From NCBI GenBank assembly GCA_964393975.1, contig CAYMVO010000004.1:7346-71345 (forward strand): a stretch of DNA of 64,000 bases, written 5' to 3'. The position numbers and the translations under genes are program-made. Shown here one piece after another: positions 44,448-53,012 of the stretch. The stretch is from CALVNN01 sp964393975 (GTDB taxonomy: Bacteria > Bacillota > Clostridia > Christensenellales > UBA1242). Every line of letters starts with the position of its first letter. Position 1 is the first letter of the stretch. A model generated the notes under the pieces. That model saw only the letters and a program-made list of their open reading frames with translations. It was not told the origin of the DNA and did not search any database.

Positions 44448-46397
44448 CTATTTTTTATTTTTTAGTTCGTTTATATAATCTCGTATTTCAATAGCCCTTT
44501 CAAAATCTAAATTATCAGTAGCAATCTTCATTAACTCCCTCAAATTATTGATTTCATCATCAATTTCTTTTTTGTTCAATTTCTTTTTAGGTGTATCTTT
44601 TTTGGTGATAACAAGCGTATTTGAGATACCTTTTATAATAGTCTTAGGTGTGATATTATGTTCTTTATTGTACTCATCTTGTATTTTTCTACGCCTTTCG
44701 GTCTCGGATATTGCCCGTTTCATACTATCGGTGATATTATCGGCGTACATAATGACTCTCCCTTCAGCGTTTCTAGCGGAACGACCAATAGTTTGTATCA
44801 GTGCTCCCGTACTCCTTAAAAACCCTTCCTTATCAGCATCCAATATCGCGACTAGACTCACCTCCGGCATATCAAGTCCCTCTCTTAAAAGATTTATACC
44901 GACAATGACATCGTATTTACCTAGTCTAAATTGTTTGATTATTTCCACACGCTCCAAAGTATCAATATCGCTATGCATATAGCACGCTTTGATACCGTGT
45001 TTAACCAAATAATCGGTCAAGTTTTCCGCCATTTTTTTTGTGAGCGTAGTCACGAGCACCCTTTGACCTTTCTCCACCACGCCAAAAATCTCGCTCGTCA
45101 AATCGTCCACTTGACTTTCGCTAGGTCTTACTGTAATAACGGGATCTAGTAGCCCTGTCGGTCTAATGATTTGTTCAGTGACTTCGTGGTTTGAATACTC
45201 CAGTTCAAACTCTTGCGGAGTAGCTGACACAAAAAGTGTTTGCCCAATTCTCGCTAAAAACTCATCAAAATTTAGCGGTCTATTATCATAAGCAGACGGC
45301 AATCTAAACCCATAATCAACTAGCGAAGTCTTTCTCGCCTTATCCCCCGCATACATCGCCCTAATTTGAGGCAACGTAATATGACTCTCATCAATGAGTA
45401 CAATCGCATCTTTCGGAAAATAGTCTAATAGCGTATACGGTGGATCTCCCGCGCTCCTCCCGTCAAAATATCTAGAATAATTTTCTATCCCTGAGCAATA
45501 TCCGACCTCTCTAATCATCTCAATATCGTACTTGGTTCGCTCGGTAATTCTTTGCGCCTCAATGTATCTCTCATTACTCAAAAAATACTCTTTCATTTTG
45601 ACCGCGTCTTCCTCTATTTGCTTTAGCGCGGTCTCGGTCTTATCACTATTTATGGCATAGTGAGTGGCAGGAAAAATCGCCACGTGAGAAAGCGCTGATT
45701 TCACCTTACCCGTGAGAGGGTTTATCTCAAAAATAGCCTCCACAGTATCACCAAAATACTCTATCCTATACGCAAAATTATCCGCTCCCGCTGGGTAAAT
45801 GTCTATAGTATCCCCCTTTACCCTAAAGCACCCCCTATCAAAATCAATATCGTTACGTTGATATTGTATTTCAACGAGTTTGCGCATAACCTGTTTTAGA
45901 GGTTTTTCATCTCCCTCACGCAAAGACAAATGCAGATTGTAGTACTCCTCAGGAGCACCCAAACCATATATACAACTCACCGACGCCACCACTATGACAT
46001 CACGCCTTTCAAGTAACGAACTAGTCGCAGAATGTCGGAGTTTGTCTATCTCGTCATTTATGCTTAGGTCTTTTGCAATGTAGGTATCCGTACTACTGAT
46101 ATACGCCTCAGGCTGATAATAATCATAATAACTCACAAAAAACTCTACCCTATTATTAGGAAAAAACTCCCTCAGCTCATTACATAATTGAGCAGCGAGA
46201 GTTTTGTTGTGAGCGATTACGAGTGCAGGTCTATTAAGCTTTTCGATTACATTAGCCATAGTGAAAGTCTTTCCACTACCGGTAACGCCTAATAAGACTT
46301 GCGCTTTGAGACCATCCTCAAACCCTCGCACAAGCTTTTCAATCGCTTGCGGTTGGTCGCCCGATGGCGTCATACTCGTGATAAGCTCAAAATCCAT
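44448..46397 (-). CDS. uvrB: Excinuclease ABC subunit B
   Basis: 649 residues. Walker A 'LLGVTGSGKTFTMANVIEKL', beta-hairpin 'FFVSYYDYYQPEAYISSTDT', 'LIDESHITLPQIRAMYAGD', helicase VI 'QTIGRSARNAEGRVIMYAD', and C-terminal UVR domain 'LMKIATDNLDFERAIEIRDY'. Nucleotide excision repair. uvrA and uvrC are not in the window. Confidence 0.98.
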   Translation of the reverse strand: MDFELITSMTPSGDQPQAIEKLVRGFEDGLKAQVLLGVTGSGKTFTMANVIEKLNRPALVIAHNKTLAAQLCNELREFFPNNRVEFFVSYYDYYQPEAYISSTDTYIAKDLSINDEIDKLRHSATSSLLERRDVIVVASVSCIYGLGAPEEYYNLHLSLREGDEKPLKQVMRKLVEIQYQRNDIDFDRGCFRVKGDTIDIYPAGADNFAYRIEYFGDTVEAIFEINPLTGKVKSALSHVAIFPATHYAINSDKTETALKQIEEDAVKMKEYFLSNERYIEAQRITERTKYDIEMIREVGYCSGIENYSRYFDGRSAGDPPYTLLDYFPKDAIVLIDESHITLPQIRAMYAGDKARKTSLVDYGFRLPSAYDNRPLNFDEFLARIGQTLFVSATPQEFELEYSNHEVTEQIIRPTGLLDPVITVRPSESQVDDLTSEIFGVVEKGQRVLVTTLTKKMAENLTDYLVKHGIKACYMHSDIDTLERVEIIKQFRLGKYDVIVGINLLREGLDMPEVSLVAILDADKEGFLRSTGALIQTIGRSARNAEGRVIMYADNITDSMKRAISETERRRKIQDEYNKEHNITPKTIIKGISNTLVITKKDTPKKKLNKKEIDDEINNLRELMKIATDNLDFERAIEIRDYINELKNKK

Positions 46398-46415
46398 ATT
46401 TACTCCTTAAAAAGA

Positions 46416-46973
46416 CTAGTTTTCCTCGTTACCGCCAAACTCAAGTTTGTAGCGAATCTTAGCGTCTTGAATCGCCTCACGCGCTGCCTCATCGCCCTCC
46501 ATTTCCTTGACCTCGGTAACCTTGTTTTCTAGCTCCTTATACACCTTTAAAAAGTGTACCATTTCAGATGCGACGTGCTTAGGAAGACTATTGATACTCT
46601 TATACTCATTGTATAGAGGATCTTTGAAAGGAATAGCGATAATCTTAGCATCACTCTTGCCATCATCAATCATAGTAACCGTTCCAATAGGATAACATCT
46701 CACCATAGTACCAGTGTCTAGACTCTCAGAGCAAAGCACCAACACGTCAAGAGGATCACCATCCTCACTCATAGTCCTAGGAATAAAACCATAGTTTGCA
46801 GGATAATGTGTACTAGTGTACAAAATCCTATCTAGTATCATATAACCAGTCTCTTTATCCATTTCGTATTTCTTCTTTGAACCTTTTGGGATCTCAATCA
46901 CGGCAATAAAATCATCTTTTGTGATACGCTTATCATCAATATTATGCCAAATTGTATTCATATTCATACTCAT
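46416..46973 (-). CDS. ppa: Inorganic pyrophosphatase (family I)
   Basis: 185 residues. 'FIAVIEIPKGSKKKYEMDKE', 'RILYTSTHYPANYGFIPRTM', 'DGDPLDVLVLC' (metal-binding Asp) and 'DDGKSDAKIIAIPFKDP'. Hydrolyses PPi in the cytoplasm. Eighteen bases before uvrB. Confidence 0.96.
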   Translation of the reverse strand: MSMNMNTIWHNIDDKRITKDDFIAVIEIPKGSKKKYEMDKETGYMILDRILYTSTHYPANYGFIPRTMSEDGDPLDVLVLCSESLDTGTMVRCYPIGTVTMIDDGKSDAKIIAIPFKDPLYNEYKSINSLPKHVASEMVHFLKVYKELENKVTEVKEMEGDEAAREAIQDAKIRYKLEFGGNEEN

Positions 46974-47123
46974 ACTTTTTCACCTCATAAAATTATTATA
47001 ACCATATTTTAGCACAAAATCCAAATTTTTACAACTAAATTAGTAAAAATATATTGACCTTTTTAACTTATTAGCAAATAAAATGATTTATTTTTTTTAA
47101 AACACTCACTTCAGCTACCTCAT

Positions 47124-47408
47124 TCAGTGACTGTCCACTCCCACAATCTTTTTATCACTCAATTTATACACGTCTTTATTTAAAGATAATTGATTGACCG
47201 AAAACGTTATTTTCTCATTTATATGATTAAAATTATATGTACAAATTTGTTCGCCTTGCTCATTATATGAAAAATAAGAACGCTATTTTGGATATGTAAT
47301 TTCATCAAAAAGTTCGTTGTATAAAGACAAAGTAATGTCTTTTTTTGCGATAAATTCTTCATTACTTTGTGATTTGTAAATTTTAAATAAATTTTTTATT
47401 TTAATCAT
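47124..47408 (-). pseudogene. Small gene interrupted by an amber codon
   Basis: ATG at 47408 opens 'MIKIKNLFKIYKSQSNEEFI' to 'LFDEITYPK', then TAG (47285-47283), then in the same frame 'RSYFSYNEQGEQICTYNFNH' to 'KIVGVDSH'-TGA. TAG is a normal stop elsewhere in the window (for example ffh), so this is a broken gene rather than recoding. No family recognised. Confidence 0.5.
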
Positions 47409-47545
47409 TTATTTTTAGCCTTATACTTAAACAAATTTTTACTTTTTAGCTAGCTTTTCATTTCGTCCATATATCATTTTGACTAATAATAGCAATATAT
47501 CACATAAAAATTTGTCATTCAATCTTCTCATTTTGTACTTTTAAG

Positions 47546-47787
47546 TCATTTTGATATTTCATTTTCTTTCTTTGGAATATTCCAGTCTATTTCTCCATTC
47601 CACCTATTTTGCATTACAGGAATACCTTTCAATATTTATCTTTTCTCTGATGCCTTTTAAATCCATTTTCTTATAACTCAATGCGTCTATGTAATAAGTC
47701 ATAAGCTCTTTAATAGATGAAAACTCTTTTTTTTTATAGATACGGAACCTAATTCGGATAAATAAATTTTAGGAGCATTTATCACCG
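47546..47787 (-). pseudogene. Degenerate coding remnant
   Basis: Two frames of the minus strand read as protein-like and join with one shift: 'FSSIKELMTYYIDALSYKKM' then 'LKGIPVMQNRWNGEIDWNIP' ending at TGA 47548. No start is found. A similarity to the C-terminus of IS3-type transposases was considered but is too weak. Confidence 0.3.
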
Positions 47788-47793
47788 CCCTTT

Positions 47794-48642
47794 TTAAATC
47801 AAATAGTTAACCAACTTCATAAAACTATGTTGTGATATATTTGATACCTCATTTTCTTCATTATAGACATTTACCAAGACATAGTCACTCTTTGCGTATG
47901 CCTTGAAATATTCTATATCACCATTATTATGTGATAACAATATAGTCTTGTATCTATTGCCTGAAAGCATTATCATTTTTAGCGCCTCCTCGACATCATT
48001 CACCCGACTTTTAGCCTTTTTGCACTTGAAATTTGTATAAAGAACTACATCTTTCATTTGACTCGGCAACTCATTATATAAGGACTTGTCCAAACATATC
48101 ACATCGGTGACACCATAAGGGATATATTCCTTAAAAGTAATACCTTTAAAGCTATTATAAAATGCTCCACTTCCTATGATTAGTACATTATCAAATCTAT
48201 CCAAACTATTTTCAAAGCGCTCTTTGTCGGTCTCGATGCTGACATTTAGCCCAAACTGAGTAGCCACTCTCCCCATAATACCCAATACAAAAGCGCTAGC
48301 AGTAACATTTTTATCCGCACTCAAATACACGCACGCGCTTACATCACTCGTCAAAGCTTTAGCCACCGCATAGACTATCATCAAAAGGTCATTATCTTGC
48401 ACCGCAATACCGACGCAATCATAAGGTACATACTTTTGTATAAATGTATTGCCATTCGTCTTGTCAGTAGGCGCCACGCAATCAGACAAACTATTCTCTG
48501 TCCACTCTAGACTCTTTATACACTTTTCAATATCAAAAAAAGTACCGTTTTTTGCGACATCAATATTATTAGCCTTTGATATCAAATCTTTATCTTCCAT
48601 AATGGCGTTTTTTATCTCTTCACAAATTTTCATCATATCCAC
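47794..48642 (-). CDS. Unknown protein with faint aldehyde-dehydrogenase/ProA-like pattern
   Basis: 282 residues. 'YVPYDCVGIAVQDNDLLMIV' and 'RVNDVEEALKMIMLSGNRYK' followed by 'VLVNVYN' are in the order seen in glutamyl-phosphate reductase and ALDH folds (PxGVIGVI, VxxVEEAI, VxVN). The catalytic Cys segment is not recognisable and the protein is much shorter than ProA, so an enzyme activity is doubtful. ATG follows GGTGTGGAT. Probably a real gene at the edge of a decayed region. Confidence 0.55.
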   Translation of the reverse strand: MDMMKICEEIKNAIMEDKDLISKANNIDVAKNGTFFDIEKCIKSLEWTENSLSDCVAPTDKTNGNTFIQKYVPYDCVGIAVQDNDLLMIVYAVAKALTSDVSACVYLSADKNVTASAFVLGIMGRVATQFGLNVSIETDKERFENSLDRFDNVLIIGSGAFYNSFKGITFKEYIPYGVTDVICLDKSLYNELPSQMKDVVLYTNFKCKKAKSRVNDVEEALKMIMLSGNRYKTILLSHNNGDIEYFKAYAKSDYVLVNVYNEENEVSNISQHSFMKLVNYLI

Positions 48643-48775
48643 ACCTCAACTATATATATTATTCTAACATATAAATATCATAAAGTAAACTATTTAAAAA
48701 AATTTATTTAAGATATAAATATTTTTTAAAATTTGTCACAATATATATTTGAATTTTAAAAAAAAGGATAATTAT

Positions 48776-49810
48776 ATGAAAAAATTAAGTTTGATTGCAG
48801 TATTTATTTTATGTGTAGCACTTTTATTAGATGTCAGCCAAAATGCGACTTGTTTTGCTAGTGAGGTGCAAAGTAGCACTATCACCGTAAACGGCGTAGG
48901 CGAAGTCGATATATCGCCAGATAAAGCGTGCGTGCGTATTGGCGTAGAAACATTCAATGAAGATCTAAACACCGCAAACGCCGACAATACGCAAAAAACA
49001 AATAACATAGTGTCTTATCTACAGCAAAACGGCATCGCAAAAGATGACATCACGACAAAAAACTACCACGCCCACAACATAATGACTTTTACCAACGGGC
49101 AAAAGTCTTTAGGGTATAAGGTGTGTAATTGTATAGATTTTTATACTTTTGACCTCACTAAAATATCTACGCTAATTAATGGCGCTATGGATAACGGCGC
49201 TACCAGTTTTAACGGTGTCAGTCTAGATTATAGCGACAAACAAACCGCCTTGTATGACGCCTTAAGACTCGCTATAGAGAGTGCGACCGAAAAAGCCACA
49301 ACATTAGCACAAGGTGAGAGCGTGAGTATAAAGGGAATAAAGGAACAATGTTCATTTATTAGCGCTAAGAGATGCAATGCGTTATTTGCGCATAAAGGAG
49401 TTAGCGACATATACCCTACAGCGAGTATGAAAGTCATTGCGTGTGTCGAGGCGGAGTTTTATATAAATCAAAATGAAGACACCACCACCGAAAATCAAAA
49501 CACATCTAGTGAAATCGACCTTACGCAAGATAGTTTAAATAACCAAAACGCAAACACGCAAGGCGCCATAAACACACCTACTAATAGCGACGAAAATATA
49601 ACTAATAGTAATAAAATCAATCTAACCGCAAATGATATTCGCAAAGACATCTTAGACCTTGAAAAAGATTTACGCACAAAAAGCAATGATACAAGCGCAC
49701 AAAATAGCACATATTCAGATAGACCAACCGACTCTCCAAGTAAAAATCAAAACACACCACCTCTAGATTATACACCAATGCCAAAAAGCAAGCCAATGAA
49801 AATTGATTAA
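48776..49810 (+). CDS. Secreted SIMPL-domain (DUF541) protein
   Basis: 344 residues from ATG 48776 (AAAGGA upstream). Signal peptide ('LSLIAVFILCVALLLDVSQN'), then SIMPL: 'STITVNGVGEVDISPDKACV', 'NIVSYLQQNGIAKDDITTKN', 'GYKVCNCIDFYTFDLTKIST', 'RLAIESATEKATTLA'. From about residue 235 a Gln/Asn/Thr/Ser-rich tail of 110 residues, probably extended. No anchor. Role in oxidative stress or envelope is family inference. Confidence 0.88.
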   Translation: MKKLSLIAVFILCVALLLDVSQNATCFASEVQSSTITVNGVGEVDISPDKACVRIGVETFNEDLNTANADNTQKTNNIVSYLQQNGIAKDDITTKNYHAHNIMTFTNGQKSLGYKVCNCIDFYTFDLTKISTLINGAMDNGATSFNGVSLDYSDKQTALYDALRLAIESATEKATTLAQGESVSIKGIKEQCSFISAKRCNALFAHKGVSDIYPTASMKVIACVEAEFYINQNEDTTTENQNTSSEIDLTQDSLNNQNANTQGAINTPTNSDENITNSNKINLTANDIRKDILDLEKDLRTKSNDTSAQNSTYSDRPTDSPSKNQNTPPLDYTPMPKSKPMKID

Positions 49811-49880
49811 ATCATAAAGCACAGTCTTAAAGTTTTCTAAATTTTATGATATACTCAAACTAAATGAGTAAAAAATAATA

Positions 49881-49979
49881 TAGGTCGATTTTGATTGGTT
49901 TAACATCTTTAGCTAAACTTTCCCGTAAGCCAAAATTGACTAAACATTTATCTAGTTTACGCACTAAAATTTCGACCTA
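49881..49979. repeat. ~100-bp element with terminal inverted repeats
   Basis: TAGGTCGA at 49881 and TCGACCTA at 49972 are exact inverted repeats; homology of the arms extends loosely to about 24 bp. Inside are GTTTA/TAAAC pairs that could form two further hairpins. Could be a MITE-like element or a structured RNA. Lies between the SIMPL gene and rpiB. Confidence 0.45.
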
Positions 49980-50033
49980 ACAAAAAAACATCACACCATA
50001 ACGATGAAAAATAAATCACCTCATATCTATCAC

Positions 50034-50063
50034 AAAAAAAGGGTGCGCCATAAATAGCACACC
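50034..50063 (-). terminator. Terminator of rpiB
   Basis: Minus strand GGTGTGC pairs with GCGCACC, followed by TTTTTTT. Confidence 0.8.
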
Positions 50064-50069
50064 TCTATC

Positions 50070-50492
50070 TTATAGTTCTCTTAGCTCGTCGACACGCCTT
50101 TGATGTCTACCGCCCTCAAAAGACTCTGTCAAAAAGGTCTTCACTATCTCAAGTGAGTCGCTAGCGATTTGATTACGCCCTCTTAAGACTAGCACATTTG
50201 CGTTGTTATGATTGCGAGTGAGCTTTGCACTCATCGCATCATAGCACAGTCCCGCACGGATATGCTTAAATCTATTACTAGCAATACTCATCCCTATACC
50301 CGTACCGCAAATCAAGATACCTCTATCACCCTCTTTTATCTTTTCGCAAACTTTTTTTGCGATCAGTGGATAATCAACACTATCAAGGCTATACGTACCC
50401 TCATCCTCGTATTCAAGGTCGTTTTCTTTTAAATATTCACACACAGCACACTTTAGTTCGTACCCTGCGTGGTCAGAGCCTACATATATCAT
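50070..50492 (-). CDS. rpiB: Ribose-5-phosphate isomerase B
   Basis: 140 residues. 'MIYVGSDHAGYELKCAVCEY', active-site 'GILICGTGIGMSIASNRFKH', 'AGLCYDAMSAKLTRNHNNAN'. Interconverts ribose-5-P and ribulose-5-P; some relatives act on allose or galactose phosphates. 24 bases downstream of the zinc-ribbon gene. Confidence 0.95.
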   Translation of the reverse strand: MIYVGSDHAGYELKCAVCEYLKENDLEYEDEGTYSLDSVDYPLIAKKVCEKIKEGDRGILICGTGIGMSIASNRFKHIRAGLCYDAMSAKLTRNHNNANVLVLRGRNQIASDSLEIVKTFLTESFEGGRHQRRVDELREL

Positions 50493-50516
50493 AGCAAAAC
50501 CTCCTCACAAAAAAGA

Positions 50517-51047
50517 TTAATCTTTATCATCTTCGTCGTCAAAGTCGTCTTTGTACTCATCGTCGCCATAGTCGTCGAAGTCGTCTTTGTACTCATCGTC
50601 TTTGTACTCGTTGTCTTCCTCTTCGTCAAAACTGGAATCGTCCATATCAAGTCCTTCCATTGACTCTCCATCAAGGTCTTTTCCAAAATCTAAAAAGTCG
50701 TCATCGTCATAATCAATATGGTCATCCTCAATATCTATAACGCTAGCGTTTTCACCGATTTCCTCATTTTCGCTCTCAGTCTCTTCTTCTTCGCTAATAT
50801 AACGACGCCACTCTCTATCGTCATCGTACTCAAAATCATATCCGCACTCCTCACGACAAGACTCACAAATTTGCTCATCTGCGTTTAAAAAGTTTGTATG
50901 ACAAATAGGACAAAGTTCCATATCCAATTCATTATACATATCACCTCTTGCTTCAAGCTCACTCTTGCAAACATTGCAAAGTTTATCCTTTTTTTGAATA
51001 TAATTCAATTCGCATCTAGGGCATCTAATATAAACATTTTTTTTCAT
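50517..51047 (-). CDS. Acidic zinc-ribbon protein with YKDD-repeat tail
   Basis: 176 residues from ATG 51047. Three zinc-type Cys pairs near the N-terminus: 'RCPRCELNY', 'LCNVCKSEL' and 'LCPICHTNFLNADEQICESC'. After residue 80 the chain is almost all Asp/Glu, ending in 'EYKDDEYKDDFDD' type units; DNA repeats of about 20 bp (TCGTCTTTGTACTCATCGTC) underlie them at 50547-50610. Probably nucleic-acid or ribosome linked, but function is unknown. AAGGAG upstream. Confidence 0.75.
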   Translation of the reverse strand: MKKNVYIRCPRCELNYIQKKDKLCNVCKSELEARGDMYNELDMELCPICHTNFLNADEQICESCREECGYDFEYDDDREWRRYISEEEETESENEEIGENASVIDIEDDHIDYDDDDFLDFGKDLDGESMEGLDMDDSSFDEEEDNEYKDDEYKDDFDDYGDDEYKDDFDDEDDKD

Positions 51048-51283
51048 TGTTATCTCCTTCAACAACAGTGTTTAAGTAAATCTAAAAGATAAAAACTTAT
51101 TCTCAAAACTTACTTATGCTATTATATAGATATAGTTGTCAAATGTCTACTGTTTTTTAAAAAAATTTTTAATATTTTTTATAAAATTTATTTTTTGATA
51201 CATTAGTATTTATTACTTAGAGTTATTTTTATTGTGATTTTGATTAAAAATACGACTATCTCACGCCTAGCCACTAAGCACAC

Positions 51284-51322
51284 AAAAAAACTTTTTAGCC
51301 TTTACTAGACCAAAAAGTTTTA
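51284..51322 (-). terminator. Terminator of rplJL
   Basis: Minus strand AAAACTTTTTG pairs with TAAAAAGTTTTTTT. Confidence 0.8.
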
Positions 51323-51336
51323 AATAGGTTTTCTAC

Positions 51337-51708
51337 TTATGCCAATTCAACAGTAGCGCCTGCTTCCTTAAGCTTAGCCTCAATAGCCTTAGCCTCGTCA
51401 GCTGGAAGACCTTCTTTGACAGTCTTAGGAGCGCCCTCAACCAAAGCTTTAGCCTCACCAAGACTAAGTCCTGTGATATCTCTAACAGCCTTGATAACGT
51501 CAATCTTCTTGTCGCCAACTGCCTTCAATACTACGTTAAAGCTTGATTTTTCCTCAGTAGCCTCAGTAGCACCAGCAACTGGACCAGCTACCATAACTGG
51601 AGCAGCGGCACTAACACCAAACTCCTCTTCTAACATTTTTACTAACTCACTAACTTCCACTACAGAAAGTTCCTTGATTTCATCAACAATTTTGTTCAAA
51701 TCTGCCAT
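51337..51708 (-). CDS. rplL: Ribosomal protein L7/L12
   Basis: 123 residues. N-terminal dimer part 'KIVDEIKELSVVEVSELVKM', Ala-rich hinge, C-terminal 'EEKSSFNVVLKAVGDKKIDV', 'GLSLGEAKALVEGAPKTVKE'. Forms the stalk that recruits GTPase factors. Confidence 0.98.
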   Translation of the reverse strand: MADLNKIVDEIKELSVVEVSELVKMLEEEFGVSAAAPVMVAGPVAGATEATEEKSSFNVVLKAVGDKKIDVIKAVRDITGLSLGEAKALVEGAPKTVKEGLPADEAKAIEAKLKEAGATVELA

Positions 51709-51739
51709 TTTTGATTTCTCCTTTAAAATTTAATTTGTT

Positions 51740-52237
51740 TTAATTATTTTCTTGTTTTTTCTCTGCGATTGCATTAAGAGCAACAGCAAGTCCACGAGCT
51801 GGACCATTAAGTACGCTAAGCAATTGACCGATAAGTGCAGGTTTGGTAGGTAATTTAGCCAACCTAGTCACATAATCTTTCTCAATTCTAGCGTTGTTTA
51901 AGATACCGCACTTAAGAGTCAAAGCCTTTTTCTTAGACTCGTACTCATAAGCTATTCTAGCGGCGTTTGTCTCTTCCTCGTAATCAAATGCTACTGAGGT
52001 AGTGCCTTGCAATACATCATCAAAGCCTTCGATACCCAATTCATTCAACGCACGAAGCAATAAACGGTTTTTGTAAACACGATACTCTACATTGCTATCA
52101 CGAAACTCGCAACGAAGTGCGGTGTCGTTTGCAACATTGATACCTTGATAATTGATAAAAACTACAGACTTTGCTCTACCGATTTTATCTTTTATCTCGT
52201 TTACAATTTCTTCTTTTTGTTCACGAATAACGCTCAT
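51740..52237 (-). CDS. rplJ: Ribosomal protein L10
   Basis: 165 residues. 'SVIREQKEEIVNEIKDKIGR', 'VVFINYQGINVANDTALRCE', 'NRLLLRALNELGIEGFDDVL'. Anchors L7/L12 to 23S rRNA and binds its own leader. Usual rplK-rplA are not upstream. Confidence 0.97.
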   Translation of the reverse strand: MSVIREQKEEIVNEIKDKIGRAKSVVFINYQGINVANDTALRCEFRDSNVEYRVYKNRLLLRALNELGIEGFDDVLQGTTSVAFDYEEETNAARIAYEYESKKKALTLKCGILNNARIEKDYVTRLAKLPTKPALIGQLLSVLNGPARGLAVALNAIAEKKQENN

Positions 52238-52400
52238 TTAGAAAACCTCCTATTTAGTTGCAACAAAAAAACTCTTGCATTGCGTGAGTGGTCGCAAGAG
52301 TCTTTTACAATCTCCTAATAGCGAACCTCGGTAAGCGCAATTTAAGGTCAAAGGTGACCGCTTACTGTCTTAAGCCCTACAATGTTTTTAAAATTACAAG
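52238..52400 (-). ncRNA. Ribosomal protein L10 leader
   Basis: The 160-nt leader between the promoter and rplJ has the L10-leader layout: paired GGGCTTAAGACAGTAAGCGG/CCGAGGTTCGC-type stems and a conserved unpaired region (near 52310-52375). Its 3' end is an attenuator (52264-52301): ACTCTTGC pairs with GCAAGAGT followed by TTTTTTT. L10(L12)4 binding to this RNA is the known regulation. Confidence 0.8.
52264..52301 (-). terminator. Attenuator in the L10 leader
   Basis: Minus strand ACTCTTGC, 15-nt loop, GCAAGAGT, T7. Located 27 bp before the rplJ start. Confidence 0.8.
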
Positions 52401-52403
52401 GGT

Positions 52404-52432
52404 ATTATACACAAAATAAACGCATTTGTCAA
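52404..52432 (-). promoter_or_regulatory. Consensus promoter of rplJL
   Basis: Minus strand TTGACA (52432-52427), 17 bp, TATAAT (52409-52404). Confidence 0.85.
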
Positions 52433-52476
52433 TGATTTTTATAATATTTTATAGATTTTTTAAAAATTTTTTATAA

Positions 52477-52899
52477 TCACTCAATAATAATATTGACCGG
52501 TCCGTCCACCCCACATTCTATCAGCATATCCGCACCAAATACGCCAGACACCACCGGCACCCTTTCGCTACATTTATCCACCAAATCATAAAATTGCCCT
52601 TCCGCTTCCTTATACGCCAACGCACCATCAAAGCTCGGTCTAAAACCTTTTTGCACGTTACCACAAAGCGTAAAGTTTGACACGAGCATTAGAGTACCGC
52701 CCACGTCCAAGATAGACAAATTCATTTTTTCATCTTCCTCAAACACTCTAAGCCCGCATAATTTATTTGCTAGCCACTCGTTCCTATCTGTATCACCACT
52801 ACCATATCCTACATACGCAATTAGTCCTACACCCATTGACTGAGACTCGCCGTTTATGGTTATTTTGGCACTTTTCACTCTTTGCACTAATACTCGCAT
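52477..52899 (-). CDS. dtd: D-aminoacyl-tRNA deacylase
   Basis: 140 residues from ATG 52899 (AAGGAG upstream; a longer frame starts at 52947). 'MRVLVQRVKSAKITINGESQ', 'LVSNFTLCGNVQKGFRPSFD' and C-terminal 'DGPVNIIIE' (Gly-cisPro motif; usual SQFTL and GPVT varied). Removes D-amino acids from tRNA. Confidence 0.93.
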   Translation of the reverse strand: MRVLVQRVKSAKITINGESQSMGVGLIAYVGYGSGDTDRNEWLANKLCGLRVFEEDEKMNLSILDVGGTLMLVSNFTLCGNVQKGFRPSFDGALAYKEAEGQFYDLVDKCSERVPVVSGVFGADMLIECGVDGPVNIIIE

Positions 52900-53012
52900 A
52901 AATATCTCCTTATATTTAATCATAACATATATTAAAAAATTACGCAAATATTTTTAAAAAATTAGTTGCATTTAAAATAATAATATTTTAATATATACAC
53001 ATAGGAGGATTT

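Noticed and set aside
47283..47285. Stop-codon reassignment (TAG as sense) suggested by two amber-split genes
   Set aside because: ffh and the MreB-like gene end with TAG in proper places, and the split genes show other decay.
47640..47760. IS3-transposase-like C-terminus ('YYIDALSYKKMDLKG')
   Set aside because: Only a loose YI..YN..R..LKG resemblance, with no DDE motif or terminal repeats nearby.
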